A stretch of DNA of 64,000 bases, from contig NZ_FWFZ01000008.1 of NCBI RefSeq assembly GCF_900172355.1, forward strand, positions 1 to 64,000, in the 5' to 3' direction. Source of the DNA: Roseisalinus antarcticus. Lineage in GTDB: Bacteria > Pseudomonadota > Alphaproteobacteria > Rhodobacterales > Rhodobacteraceae. Positions 53,563 through 63,455 of this stretch are shown one piece after another. The notes beneath the pieces were generated by a model. It searched no databases and was not told the DNA's origin. It saw only the letters and a list, made by a program, of their open reading frames with translations. Each line of letters starts with the position of its first letter. Positions within the stretch are counted from its first letter, which is position 1. The position numbers and the translations under genes were made by a program.

Positions 53563-54768
53563 ATGACACTCTCGAACGGCCGCCATTACCTTGCCATCCC
53601 CGGACCGTCGGTCATGCCCGACGAAGTTCTCGCCGCGATGCACCAGCCTGCCCCCAATATCTACGAGGGCGACATCGTCACCCTGATGGAGGGCGTGACC
53701 CGGGATCTGAAGACGATCGCGGGCACGACCGGCCAGGTCGCGCTTTACGGCGCCAACGGCCATGGCGTCTGGGAGGCGTCGCTGGCCAATGTGGCGGCCC
53801 CCGGTGACATGGTTCTGGTGCTGTCCAACGGGCGCTTCGGCATGGGCTGGGCGGAAATGGCCCAAGGCCTGGGGATCGAGACCCGGATCCTCGATTGCGG
53901 CATGTCCGCGGCGAGCGATCCGGCCCGGCTGGAAGAGGCGCTGCGCGCCGACGGCGACAAGCGGATCAAGGCCGTGCTCGTCTGCCACGTCGACACCTCG
54001 AGCGGGGTTCTCAACGATGTGGCGGGGCTGCGCACGGCGATGGATGCGGCGGGCCACCCGGCACTGCTGATGGTCGATTGCATCGCTTCTTTCGCCTGTG
54101 ACCGCTACGAGATGGATGCCTGGGGCGCGGATGTGACGCTCGCCGGCTCGCAGAAGGGCCTGATGACGCCGCCCGGCATGGCGATGGTCTGGTTCAACGA
54201 CCGCGCCGCCGAGGTCGCCCGCGGGGTGAAGACCAGCCGCTACTGGGACTGGACCGACCGCGGCAACCCGGAGTTTCCCTATCAGTATTTCGGCGGCACG
54301 ACCCTGACCCATCACATGTTCGGCCTGCGCAAGGCGCTCGACATGATCAAGGCCGAGGGGAGGGAGGCGATCTGGGCCCGGCACGATACGCTCGCCAATT
54401 CCTATTGGGCGGCGATCGACGCCTTCGGCGCCGGCGGGTCGATGCGCCTGAACGTGCCCGACCGGGCGCATCGCAGCCGGGCCATCACCTCGGTCGCGCT
54501 GCCGAACGGCCAGGGCGAGCGGCTGCGGCTGTGGTGCTCGGAGAACCTGGGCGTGACGCTGGGGATCGGCCTCGGCCGGACCCCGCCGCACGATTATTTC
54601 CGGATCGGTCACATGGGCCATATCAACGCGCATATGGCGCTGGGCGTGGTGGGTGTGCTGGAGGCGGGGATGCTGTCGCTGGGCATCGCCCACGGCAAGG
54701 GCGCCACGAGTGCCGCGGCGGAGGTCATCGCCTCGGCCACCCGTCCGCTCAGCCAGGCGGCGGAATAA
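53563..54768 (+). CDS. PLP-dependent aminotransferase, class V (alanine-/serine-glyoxylate type)
   Basis: A 401-residue class V aminotransferase. PLP-binding Lys198 sits in LAGSQKGLMTPPGM; VDCIASFACD is the phosphate-site strand. The sequence resembles serine- or alanine-glyoxylate aminotransferases but the amino-acid specificity is not clear. ATG 53563 gives the usual N-terminus MTLSNGRHYLAIPGPS. It is divergent from the ABC exporter gene; a small convergent membrane-protein gene follows. Confidence 0.88.
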   Translation: MTLSNGRHYLAIPGPSVMPDEVLAAMHQPAPNIYEGDIVTLMEGVTRDLKTIAGTTGQVALYGANGHGVWEASLANVAAPGDMVLVLSNGRFGMGWAEMAQGLGIETRILDCGMSAASDPARLEEALRADGDKRIKAVLVCHVDTSSGVLNDVAGLRTAMDAAGHPALLMVDCIASFACDRYEMDAWGADVTLAGSQKGLMTPPGMAMVWFNDRAAEVARGVKTSRYWDWTDRGNPEFPYQYFGGTTLTHHMFGLRKALDMIKAEGREAIWARHDTLANSYWAAIDAFGAGGSMRLNVPDRAHRSRAITSVALPNGQGERLRLWCSENLGVTLGIGLGRTPPHDYFRIGHMGHINAHMALGVVGVLEAGMLSLGIAHGKGATSAAAEVIASATRPLSQAAE

Positions 54769-54772
54769 GGCG

Positions 54773-54988
54773 TCAGCGCCGGGGCGGGGCCGCCGGGGCC
54801 GGGCAGTGCCTGGCCTCGCGGCGCCGGTCGAGCCAGCGTATGCCGGCGTGCACCGCAACGGCCGCGATGGCGACCCAGAGGATCCCGCCGAGCGCGGCCA
54901 GCGTGAAGAAGGCCATGAACAGGATGCCTGCGCTGGTGACCAGGAAGGCGTTTGTGTAGTTCGGGGCCGGCGTCGGGCGGTGAGACAT
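54773..54988 (-). CDS. Small hypothetical membrane protein
   Basis: A 71-residue protein with one or two predicted membrane helices (AFLVTSAGILFMAFFTLAAL and ILWVAIAAVAVHAGI) and a basic C-terminus (RWLDRRREARHCPAP). No family recognised. It is convergent with the class V aminotransferase gene and upstream of an intergenic region of about 160 bases that has no feature. Confidence 0.6.
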   Translation of the reverse strand: MSHRPTPAPNYTNAFLVTSAGILFMAFFTLAALGGILWVAIAAVAVHAGIRWLDRRREARHCPAPAAPPRR

Positions 54989-55147
54989 GGCAAGAGGCTC
55001 GCTGCATGATCTGCCTTTGAGAAAGATGATAGTCCGACCGGCCCCCTCTATCGAGTGGGCGGTCCGATTTTTCTTCGTCTGGCCCTCCCGCAGTGTGGGG
55101 TGCGGGCCCGGTCAAGATCGTCTCGTGCGGCGCAGCGGGCCAGCCGC

Positions 55148-56263
55148 CTAGCGTCTGGCGGCGGCGGCCGCGAGCGCGGGCCCCAGCGTCTCCTCGACGA
55201 TATCCAGGTCGGCCGGGGTGCCGCAGCTGACCCGGATGCAGCGGTCCAGCGGGCTGACCCCGGGCATCCGAACGAAGACGCCGCGCTCGCCCAGCTCCTC
55301 CAGCACCGCCCGCGCCAGGGCGCCATCCCCGCCGCAGTCGATGGCGACGAAGTTCGCGGCCGACGGGATGGATGACAGGCCGAGATCGCTGGCGATGCGG
55401 CCCAGCCGAGCCCGGCCCTCGGCGACCTGGGCGGTCACCGAGGCGAGCCAGTCCTGATCCTGCAGCGCCGCCTGTGCGCCGACCTGCGAGACCCGGGTCA
55501 TGCCGAAATGGTTGCGCACACGCTCGAAGGCCGCGATCAGCGGGGCGGGCCCGATCGCATAGCCGACACGGGCCCCGGCCAGCCCGTAGGCCTTGGAGAA
55601 GGTGCGCATCCGGATGACGCGGGTATCGTCCGGCGTCATCGGCGGAATGGCCTCGGACGGGGCGAAGTCGGCATAGGCCTCGTCGAGGATCAGCAGGCTG
55701 CCCCGAGGCAGCGCGTCGCGCATCCGGGCGATGGTGGCGGTGTCGTGCCAGGTGCCCATCGGGTTGTCGGGGTTGGAGAAATAGACCAGCCGGGCATCGA
55801 CCTCCCGCGCCTTGGCCACGAGGCGTTCGGGGTCTTCATGATCGGCGGTAAAGGGGATCGCGTGAAGCGCGCCGCCAAACCCCGCGACGTGGTAGTTGAA
55901 CGTGGGATAGGCCCCGCGGGAGGTCACGACCGGGGTGCCTGGCCCGACGACGAGGCGGACGAGCGTGCCCAGAAGCCCGTCGATCCCCTCTCCCACGATG
56001 ATGCTGTCGGGGGGCACGCCGTGATGGACGGCCAGGGCCATGCGCAGGTCGTGCGATGTGCTGTCGCCATATTTCCAGCTCTCGGCGGCGGCCTCGGCCA
56101 TGGCGGCGACGGCGCGAGGGGAGGGGCCGAAGACGCTCTCGTTTGCGCCGAGCCGGGCACGGAACGGGGCGCCCCGCCGCCGTTCGAGCTCTTCGGGCCC
56201 GACGAAGGGCACGGTGGGCGGCAGGCTGGCGGCGAGCGGGGTGAGGCGTGGATCGTCTGTCAT
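55148..56263 (-). CDS. Aminotransferase class I/II, histidinol-phosphate-aminotransferase-like
   Basis: A 371-residue fold-type I PLP enzyme. The PLP-Lys is in TFSKAYGLAGARVGYAIG; other landmarks are GANESVFGPSP, YFSNPDNPMGTWH and ILDEAYADF, the HisC pattern. Because alphaproteobacteria carry several HisC paralogues, it may act on histidinol-phosphate or on an aromatic amino acid. ATG 56263 starts MTDDPRLTPL. The LysR gene is upstream on the same strand, with a TTCGCGAA palindrome (56316-56339) between them; co-transcription is possible. Confidence 0.88.
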   Translation of the reverse strand: MTDDPRLTPLAASLPPTVPFVGPEELERRRGAPFRARLGANESVFGPSPRAVAAMAEAAAESWKYGDSTSHDLRMALAVHHGVPPDSIIVGEGIDGLLGTLVRLVVGPGTPVVTSRGAYPTFNYHVAGFGGALHAIPFTADHEDPERLVAKAREVDARLVYFSNPDNPMGTWHDTATIARMRDALPRGSLLILDEAYADFAPSEAIPPMTPDDTRVIRMRTFSKAYGLAGARVGYAIGPAPLIAAFERVRNHFGMTRVSQVGAQAALQDQDWLASVTAQVAEGRARLGRIASDLGLSSIPSAANFVAIDCGGDGALARAVLEELGERGVFVRMPGVSPLDRCIRVSCGTPADLDIVEETLGPALAAAAARR

Positions 56264-56315
56264 GCGCCGGACACTGCCCGCCCCGCCACCTAAGCGCAAT
56301 CGCCCGGATCGGGTG

Positions 56316-56339
56316 CCAGAATATTCGCGAATATTCTGG
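56316..56339. repeat. Single 24-bp palindrome with TTCGCGAA core
   Basis: Perfect palindrome at 56316-56339, 22-bp core unit with arm CAGAATA around TTCGCGAA, extended by one C-G pair. It begins 5 bases after the LysR stop and lies upstream of the next minus-strand gene. Same family as 3071-3115 and 17691-17758. Confidence 0.95.
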
Positions 56340-56344
56340 GGCGC

Positions 56345-57199
56345 TCAGGAGCTGGCGAAGGCGCTTCGGATCATGTCGGCAAGGCCCGCCGCGGCGGGGC
56401 CGTGGCCCTGGTCGGCGACATAGAGGTTGATCTGCACCTCCTTGAGCTCGGGCAGCGAGCGGCCGTGATCGATTCGCTCGAGATAGGCCGCTTCCGTCCC
56501 CTCCAGCCGCGCACTGACCGCCAGATCGGCGCTGACCGTGGCGTCGATCGAGCGGCTGGCATTGCTGTCCACCGCCATCTCCCAGGGGATGCCGGCCTCG
56601 TCCAGCCGACGCTGCACCCCGGGGCGAAAGATGCAGTTGCGCTCGAACGCAAGGCGCAGGGGCCGTGCCCGCCAGGCCTGGCCGTCCGGCGCCCCGACCC
56701 AGGCCAGCCGCTTGAGCGCAAGGGTCTCGCCGCCCCCTTCGCGCGAATCCTCGGTGGTCAGGATCACATCTGCCTCGCCGCGCCGGAACTGCTCTTTCAG
56801 CCCCTTGGTGAAGGAGCTCAGCAGATGCACCTTCATCTTGGGAAACTCGATCGCGAACCGCCGCAGCACACCCGGGATCGTCGGGTAGACCACATCATGG
56901 GGCACACCCAGCGTGATCTCGCCCTCGAAATCCTTCGAAGTCAGACGCCGGTAGATATCGTCGTTGATCTCCAGCAGGCGGCGGGCGTGGGACAGCAATT
57001 GCTCGCCCGCGCCGGTGAGGCCAACGCCGCGGCCCGCCCGCTCCAGCAGCCGGGTGTCGAGGCTTTCCTCCAGCCGTTTCAACTGCATCGAGACCGCTGA
57101 CTGGGTGACGTTCAGCAGGCCCGCCGCGCGGGTCACGCCGCCCGCTTCGGCCACCGCCACGAACGAGCGCAGGGCGGTCAGGTCAAGGTTTCTTGGCAT
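56345..57199 (-). CDS. LysR-family transcriptional regulator
   Basis: A 284-residue LysR-type regulator. The winged-HTH lies at residues 6-65 with AAGLLNVTQSAVSMQLKRLE. The effector domain follows, with EITLGVPHDVVYPTIPGVLR as the linker/start. The inducer is unknown. It is divergent from the DUF1127 gene at 57449, with 249 bases between, where a promoter pair would lie. The last codons end five bases from a TTCGCGAA palindrome. Confidence 0.93.
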   Translation of the reverse strand: MPRNLDLTALRSFVAVAEAGGVTRAAGLLNVTQSAVSMQLKRLEESLDTRLLERAGRGVGLTGAGEQLLSHARRLLEINDDIYRRLTSKDFEGEITLGVPHDVVYPTIPGVLRRFAIEFPKMKVHLLSSFTKGLKEQFRRGEADVILTTEDSREGGGETLALKRLAWVGAPDGQAWRARPLRLAFERNCIFRPGVQRRLDEAGIPWEMAVDSNASRSIDATVSADLAVSARLEGTEAAYLERIDHGRSLPELKEVQINLYVADQGHGPAAAGLADMIRSAFASS

Positions 57200-57448
57200 A
57201 TCAACATCCGTGATGTTTTACTTCTCAATCATTCGTTTTTAATATGTTCCCGCAATGCATATAAATCAAGCAAGTCGATCAGCGGGCGCCGCATCCACTG
57301 ACCGTCCGAGCCCCCGGCCAGCAAGGCCGCCCGTGCCGTGCGGGAAGGGGGGGCGGGTCGGGAGACAAGGCGCCCGGGGCCAGATGGCACCACCGATCGA
57401 CACCTGTCACGCGAGCTCCGAGGAGCCCGAACCAGAAGGAAACCTGAG

Positions 57449-57673
57449 ATGACCTACATGAACACCTCCGCCGCGACCACCCGCCCCGTCCGCTCCGGCC
57501 TCCGCAACACCGGCCTTGTCGCCCGGCTATTGGATCTCGTCGGGCTCTACACCCAGCGCCGTGCGCTGGCCCGTCTCGACGACGCCGCCCTGCGCGACAT
57601 CGGCCTGAGCCGGCGCGACGCGATGACCGAAGCCAACCGACCGCTCTGGGACCTGCCGCGCACCGGCCGCTGA
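57449..57673 (+). CDS. DUF1127 small basic protein
   Basis: A 74-residue basic protein with the DUF1127 pattern QRRALARLDDAALRDIGLSR in the middle and DAMTEANRPLWDLP at the end. DUF1127 proteins in Rhodobacter are linked to phosphate, RNA turnover and stress. ATG 57449 is preceded by AAGGAA. It is divergent from LysR. After its stop a 13-base C run (57691-57703) and a terminator-like stem (57804) follow. Confidence 0.9.
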   Translation: MTYMNTSAATTRPVRSGLRNTGLVARLLDLVGLYTQRRALARLDDAALRDIGLSRRDAMTEANRPLWDLPRTGR

Positions 57674-57690
57674 CCCCAGACGGACCGCCG

Positions 57691-57703
57691 CCCCCCCCCC
57701 CCC
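57691..57703. repeat. Homopolymer tract of 13 C
   Basis: Thirteen consecutive C residues after the DUF1127 stop. Such tracts slip during replication and sequencing; it is outside any coding sequence. Confidence 0.9.
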
Positions 57704-57803
57704 TCCGGAGCGGCGCAAAACGGCAAATCCGCCCGATCGCGTACACAATCCTGCGCACAAGCGTCAGATTTTTCGATTGCGGACCGGATTTCCTTGAAAG
57801 ACT

Positions 57804-57840
57804 GGCCTCGACCCCCAATATTCGGGGTCGAGGCCATTTT
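57804..57840 (+). terminator. Rho-independent terminator upstream of the Bax-inhibitor gene
   Basis: GGCCTCGACCCC (57804-57815) and GGGGTCGAGGCC (57824-57835), followed by ATTTTT. It ends 35 bases before the Bax-inhibitor start, so it terminates the DUF1127 transcript or could act as an attenuator. Confidence 0.85.
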
Positions 57841-57875
57841 TCGACGTGGCCACAGTGACATCTTGGAGGGAATGG

Positions 57876-58613
57876 ATGGCTGAATATCAGACGATCCGGA
57901 GTGCGGGCAGAACCCGCTCCGCCGACATCGACGCCGGTTTGCGCGATCATATGAACAAGGTCTACGGAACGATGTCCGTGGGCATGCTCATTACATTTGC
58001 GGTGGCCTGGGCCGTCGGCACCTCGCCGGCCCTGCTGTCTGTTTTCCGCGACCCGAACACCCTGCAGCCGAACATTCTCGGCTGGGTCATCATGTTCGCT
58101 CCCCTGATCATGGTCTTCGCGTTCGGCGCCATGATCAACCGGCTCTCCGCGGCCGGCGCTCAGGTGTTCTTCTACGCCTTCGCGGCGCTCATGGGCCTGT
58201 CGCTGTCCTGGATCTTCGTGGCGTTCACCGATTTCTCGATCGCTCAGGTCTTCCTGGTGACGTCGATCTCCTTCGCGGGTCTGTCCCTCTGGGGCTATAC
58301 CACGAAGAAGGACATCTCGGCCTGGGGGTCGTTCCTGATCATGGGCGTGATCGGCCTGATCGTGGCGTCGATCATCAACATGTTCCTGCAGAGCGGCGGG
58401 GTCGCCTTCGCGATTTCGGTGCTGGGCGTTCTGATCTTTGCCGGCCTCACGGCCTATGACACGCAGAACATCAAGAACACCTACATCGCGCATGCCGCGC
58501 AGTCGGATCAGGAGTGGTTGGGCAAGGCCGCCATCATGGGTGCGCTGAACCTCTACCTCGACTTCATCAACATGTTCATGTTCCTGCTGCAATTGCTCGG
58601 CAATCGCGAGTAA
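57876..58613 (+). CDS. Bax inhibitor-1/YccA family membrane protein
   Basis: A 245-residue integral membrane protein of the Bax inhibitor-1/YccA family with about seven helices. The signature near the end is GVLIFAGLTAYDTQNIKNTY, with the conserved acidic residues thought to gate calcium/proton leakage; the last hydrophobic segment is LNLYLDFINMFMFLLQLLG. YccA modulates FtsH proteolysis in E. coli. ATG 57876 (MAEYQTIRSAG) has GGAGGG upstream; an ATG four bases earlier is out of frame. A strong terminator follows at 58637. Confidence 0.92.
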   Translation: MAEYQTIRSAGRTRSADIDAGLRDHMNKVYGTMSVGMLITFAVAWAVGTSPALLSVFRDPNTLQPNILGWVIMFAPLIMVFAFGAMINRLSAAGAQVFFYAFAALMGLSLSWIFVAFTDFSIAQVFLVTSISFAGLSLWGYTTKKDISAWGSFLIMGVIGLIVASIINMFLQSGGVAFAISVLGVLIFAGLTAYDTQNIKNTYIAHAAQSDQEWLGKAAIMGALNLYLDFINMFMFLLQLLGNRE

Positions 58614-58636
58614 ACGGCAGGCCAGTCGACGATCTT

Positions 58637-58664
58637 GGGGGCCGCCTTCGGGCGGCCCCTTTTT
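58637..58664 (+). terminator. Rho-independent terminator of the Bax-inhibitor gene
   Basis: GGGGCCGCC/GGCGGCCCC with a TTCG loop followed by TTTTT, 24 bases after the stop codon. It also borders the convergent ribD. Confidence 0.93.
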
Positions 58665-58701
58665 CGTGCCCGGTCCCGAGCGCCCTTGCTGCCCGGCGGG
58701 A

Positions 58702-59793
58702 TCAGCGGCGGCGCCAGTGGTGACGGATGTCGGGCCCAATCGGGCGGACCCCGGCCAGGCGGAAGCGCGGAGCATCGGCCAGCGCGTCGAGGCCAAGCGC
58801 CCCGATCATCGGCAGCCCTTCGGCGCCCAGGGCCGTGCCGGCGGTGAAACAGATCAGGTCTTCGACCAGGTCGGCCCCGAGCAGCGATGCGCCAAGGCTG
58901 CCGCCGCCTTCGCAGAATATCCGCGTCAGCCCCGCCGCGCCAAGCGCCTGCAGCGCCGCCGCGGGGGCGATCTGCCGGCCCTCTGTCGGGCAGCGAAAGA
59001 GCCGCGCCCCGGCCTCGGCCCAGCGGGCGACAGCGGCCGCCGGCGCCTCCGTGCCGTGGCAGATCCACAGCGGCGCTGCCTCGACGCTCTGCGACAGGCG
59101 GCTGGGCAGGGGCAGGTCGAGACGCCGGGAAAAGACGATGCGCACCGGCTGGCGATCCTGGCCAAGGTCGCGGATGGTCAGCGTCGGATCGTCGGCACGG
59201 GCGGTGCCGGCCCCGACCAGGACCGCATCGTGACGCGCCCTCATGGCGTGAACATCGCGCCGGGCCAGGGGCCCCGTGATCCACTGGCTCTCCCCGGTCG
59301 CGGTGGCAATCCGGCCGTCGACGCTGGCCGCGAGCTTCAGCGTCACGGTGGGGCGCCCGGCGGTGACGCGGGTGAGGAAGCCGGCGAGATCCTCACGGGC
59401 TTCGTCGCCGCCCAGGCCGGTCTCGACCGCGACGCCGGCGGCCTTCAGCCGGGCGATCCCTTGGCCTGCGGTGCGCGGATCGGGGTCCGTCGTGGCGATC
59501 ACCACGCGGGCGATCCCGGCGCGGGCCAGTTCCTCGGCACAGGAGGGGGTCTCGCCGACATGGGCGCAGGGCTCGAGCGTGACATAGGCGGTTGCCTCGC
59601 GGGCGTCGCAGGCTGCGAGCGCAGTCACCTCGGCGTGGGGGCGCCCGCCATCGGCGGTTCTGGCCCGTGCAAGGATGCGCCCGTCGCGCACGATGACGCA
59701 GCCGACCGAGGGGTTGGGCCAGGTGCGCCCCAGGCCCCGCCGACCAAGCGACAGGGCGAGCGACATGAAGCGCCGGTCGGCGACCTCTGTCAC
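58702..59793 (-). CDS. ribD: Riboflavin biosynthesis deaminase/reductase
   Basis: A 363-residue bifunctional enzyme: N-terminal diaminohydroxyphosphoribosylaminopyrimidine deaminase and C-terminal 5-amino-6-(5-phosphoribosylamino)uracil reductase. Zinc ligands are His53 (HAEVTAL), Cys76 and Cys85 in EPCAH and ETPSCAEEL; the reductase half has [20 protein letters not shown] and [13 protein letters not shown]. Its ATG overlaps the nrdR stop (ATGA, 59790-59793). It is separated from ribE/B/H by 40 kb in this genome. Confidence 0.96.
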   Translation of the reverse strand: MTEVADRRFMSLALSLGRRGLGRTWPNPSVGCVIVRDGRILARARTADGGRPHAEVTALAACDAREATAYVTLEPCAHVGETPSCAEELARAGIARVVIATTDPDPRTAGQGIARLKAAGVAVETGLGGDEAREDLAGFLTRVTAGRPTVTLKLAASVDGRIATATGESQWITGPLARRDVHAMRARHDAVLVGAGTARADDPTLTIRDLGQDRQPVRIVFSRRLDLPLPSRLSQSVEAAPLWICHGTEAPAAAVARWAEAGARLFRCPTEGRQIAPAAALQALGAAGLTRIFCEGGGSLGASLLGADLVEDLICFTAGTALGAEGLPMIGALGLDALADAPRFRLAGVRPIGPDIRHHWRRR

Positions 59794-60257
59794 GGATCGG
59801 GTGAGGCGTTGGGCCGCAGTTCGCTCACGAATTTGTCGAAGTCGTCGGCGGCCTGGAAGTTCTTGTAAACGCTTGCGAAACGGACATAGGCGACCGTGTC
59901 TATCCGGGCCAGGCTTTCCATGACGATCTCGCCGATGACCTTTGAGGGGATGTCGGTTTCGCCCATGCTTTCAAGCCGCCGGACGATGCCGGAGATCATC
60001 TGATCGACGCGTTCGGGCTCCACCGGGCGTTTCTGCATCGAGATCCGGACCGAACGTTCAAGCTTGTCCCGGTCGAAATCCTCGCGCCGGCCGTTCGACT
60101 TTATCACCACCAGGTCGCGCAGCTGGACCCTTTCGTATGTGGTGAACCGTCCGCCGCAGGCCGGGCAGAAGCGACGGCGGCGGATGGCGACATGATCCTC
60201 GGCTGGACGCGAATCCTTCACCTGAGTGTCCACGTTCCCGCAAAACGGACAGCGCAT
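59790..60257 (-). CDS. nrdR: Transcriptional repressor NrdR
   Basis: NrdR (155 aa) represses ribonucleotide reductase genes. The zinc ribbon is Cys3, Cys6, Cys31 and Cys34 (MRCPFCGN and FCPACGGRF). The ATP-cone follows, [16 protein letters not shown], to the C-terminal [21 protein letters not shown] 60257. It precedes ribD by a 4-base overlap, the conserved nrdR-ribD pair. No nrd gene or NrdR box was recognised in the window. Confidence 0.97.
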   Translation of the reverse strand: MRCPFCGNVDTQVKDSRPAEDHVAIRRRRFCPACGGRFTTYERVQLRDLVVIKSNGRREDFDRDKLERSVRISMQKRPVEPERVDQMISGIVRRLESMGETDIPSKVIGEIVMESLARIDTVAYVRFASVYKNFQAADDFDKFVSELRPNASPDP

Positions 60258-60389
60258 GGTGGTTCCCTCTTCTCTGCCTCTAGGGGGATTGGTCCCCTTC
60301 TGGGGCAGAACTATAGGGGGGCGCCGAGCATTTGGGTAGAGGACAAATCGGGACGCAATATCGTGGGGCCGGGGCGTGGCCGATCGGAC

Positions 60390-60803
60390 TCAGCCGAGAT
60401 AGGCGGCCACCTCTCGGCGATGGGGTCGCCGGCGATGTTCGAAAAGGTATATGCCCTGCCATGTTCCAAGGCGCATGCGGCCATTCATGATGGGAATCTG
60501 CAAACTGACGGGCAGGTGGGCTGCCTTGATATGGGCCGGCATGTCGTCCGGACCCTCGGCGACATGGGTCAGATAGCTCATCTCGGGCGCCGTGGCGTCG
60601 GGCACGAGCCGCTCCAGCCAGGCGGCCAGATCGCGCTGCACATCCGGGTCGGCATTCTCCTGGATCAGCAGAGAGCAGGACGTGTGCCGCACGAAGAGCG
60701 TCAGGAGCCCCTCGGACGGCCCTTGGGCAACCCAGGCCGCGACCTGGTCGGTGAACTCGTAGAGGCCAGGGCCACGGGTCTGGACTTCAAAGGTATCGTG
60801 CAT
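60390..60803 (-). CDS. YjbQ family protein (UPF0047)
   Basis: A 137-residue protein of the YjbQ/UPF0047 family, reported to have thiamine-phosphate synthase-like side activity in some members; native role unclear. Signature HTSCSLLIQENADPDV near residue 40 and GTWQGIYLFEHR at the end, with conserved His and Asp residues forming a possible metal site. ATG 60803 begins MHDTFEVQTRGP. It lies 132 bases from nrdR without a feature. Confidence 0.93.
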   Translation of the reverse strand: MHDTFEVQTRGPGLYEFTDQVAAWVAQGPSEGLLTLFVRHTSCSLLIQENADPDVQRDLAAWLERLVPDATAPEMSYLTHVAEGPDDMPAHIKAAHLPVSLQIPIMNGRMRLGTWQGIYLFEHRRRPHRREVAAYLG

Positions 60804-60889
60804 GGCAAACAGGGGCGCGGCTGCCCGCGCGATGGGACGTGAGGTGGTGGAGGGCGGGGGCCGGCGGAGTCCAGCCCCCGCCCGTGCCG

Positions 60890-61165
60890 TCAGGCGGCGG
60901 TTTCCGCGCCCTCTGCGCCCTTGTCGGCCTTCACCGGCGGCGTGTAGGAAAACGAAATGCCGGATTTCTCAAGGCGTTTGATCAGTTGCATGGCCTTGCG
61001 GGTCTCTGCCTTGCCCTCGGTCTTCCAGATCTGGTTGCGATCCTTCTGGGTCGAGTCCGGGTTCGCGGCGATGACCCGCTGGCGCCAGATGGCCCGTGCG
61101 AGAATGCGGCCAGCCCGGCGCCGCGCGATTTGCTCTTCTGTGAGCGGGGTCTTGGATATTTCCAT
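60890..61165 (-). CDS. Small hypothetical protein
   Basis: A 91-residue basic, helical protein starting MEISKTPLTEEQIARRRAG. No family recognised. ATG 61165 is favoured; upstream frames add sequence that overlaps a hairpin (ACGCGAA-AGAC-TTCGCGT at 61190-61207) in the spacer. Confidence 0.7.
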   Translation of the reverse strand: MEISKTPLTEEQIARRRAGRILARAIWRQRVIAANPDSTQKDRNQIWKTEGKAETRKAMQLIKRLEKSGISFSYTPPVKADKGAEGAETAA

Positions 61166-61263
61166 GGGACAATGTCCTCTAGCGGATTTACGCGAAAGAC
61201 TTCGCGTCGGACGGCACCATGCCGCCCACATGAGGTCCATACCACAAGTTATTGGCAAGAGGT

Positions 61264-61298
61264 AAAAAAAGTGACGGCCCGACCAGTTTGGCCGGGCC
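61264..61298 (-). terminator. Rho-independent terminator of rpoD
   Basis: On the minus strand the stem GGCCCGGCC/GGTCGGGCC (one mismatch, loop AAACT) is followed five bases later by a run of seven T (61270-61264), about 60 bases past the rpoD stop. Confidence 0.88.
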
Positions 61299-61358
61299 TG
61301 ATGTCAGGTCTGATACAGGCTTGGGCGGCCTGTCGACCAGAATTCCAGTCGACCAGGA

Positions 61359-63341
<1,983 letters not shown>

Positions 63342-63395
63342 GTGCGCTCCTCGATGTGGCGGCAGCCAGGTCGTCGGACATTGCCCGAATCAAAC

Positions 63396-63415
63396 TGCGA
63401 ATCAGGTGATTCGCA
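63396..63415. promoter_or_regulatory. Inverted repeat between dnaG and rpoD
   Basis: TGCGAATCA-GG-TGATTCGCA is a perfect 9-bp inverted repeat with a 2-base centre, about 55 bases upstream of the rpoD start and 40 bases past the dnaG stop. It could be an operator or an mRNA hairpin. It is shorter than and distinct from the TTCGCGAA family. Confidence 0.6.
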
Positions 63416-63455
63416 ACTACCCTGGCTGAAAAACCCTTACATGTTGCCTCTTTGG

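Noticed and set aside
61190-61207. Inverted repeat ACGCGAA/TTCGCGT as another member of the palindrome family
   Set aside because: It has a 4-base unpaired centre and no TTCGCGAA core, so it does not belong to the family.
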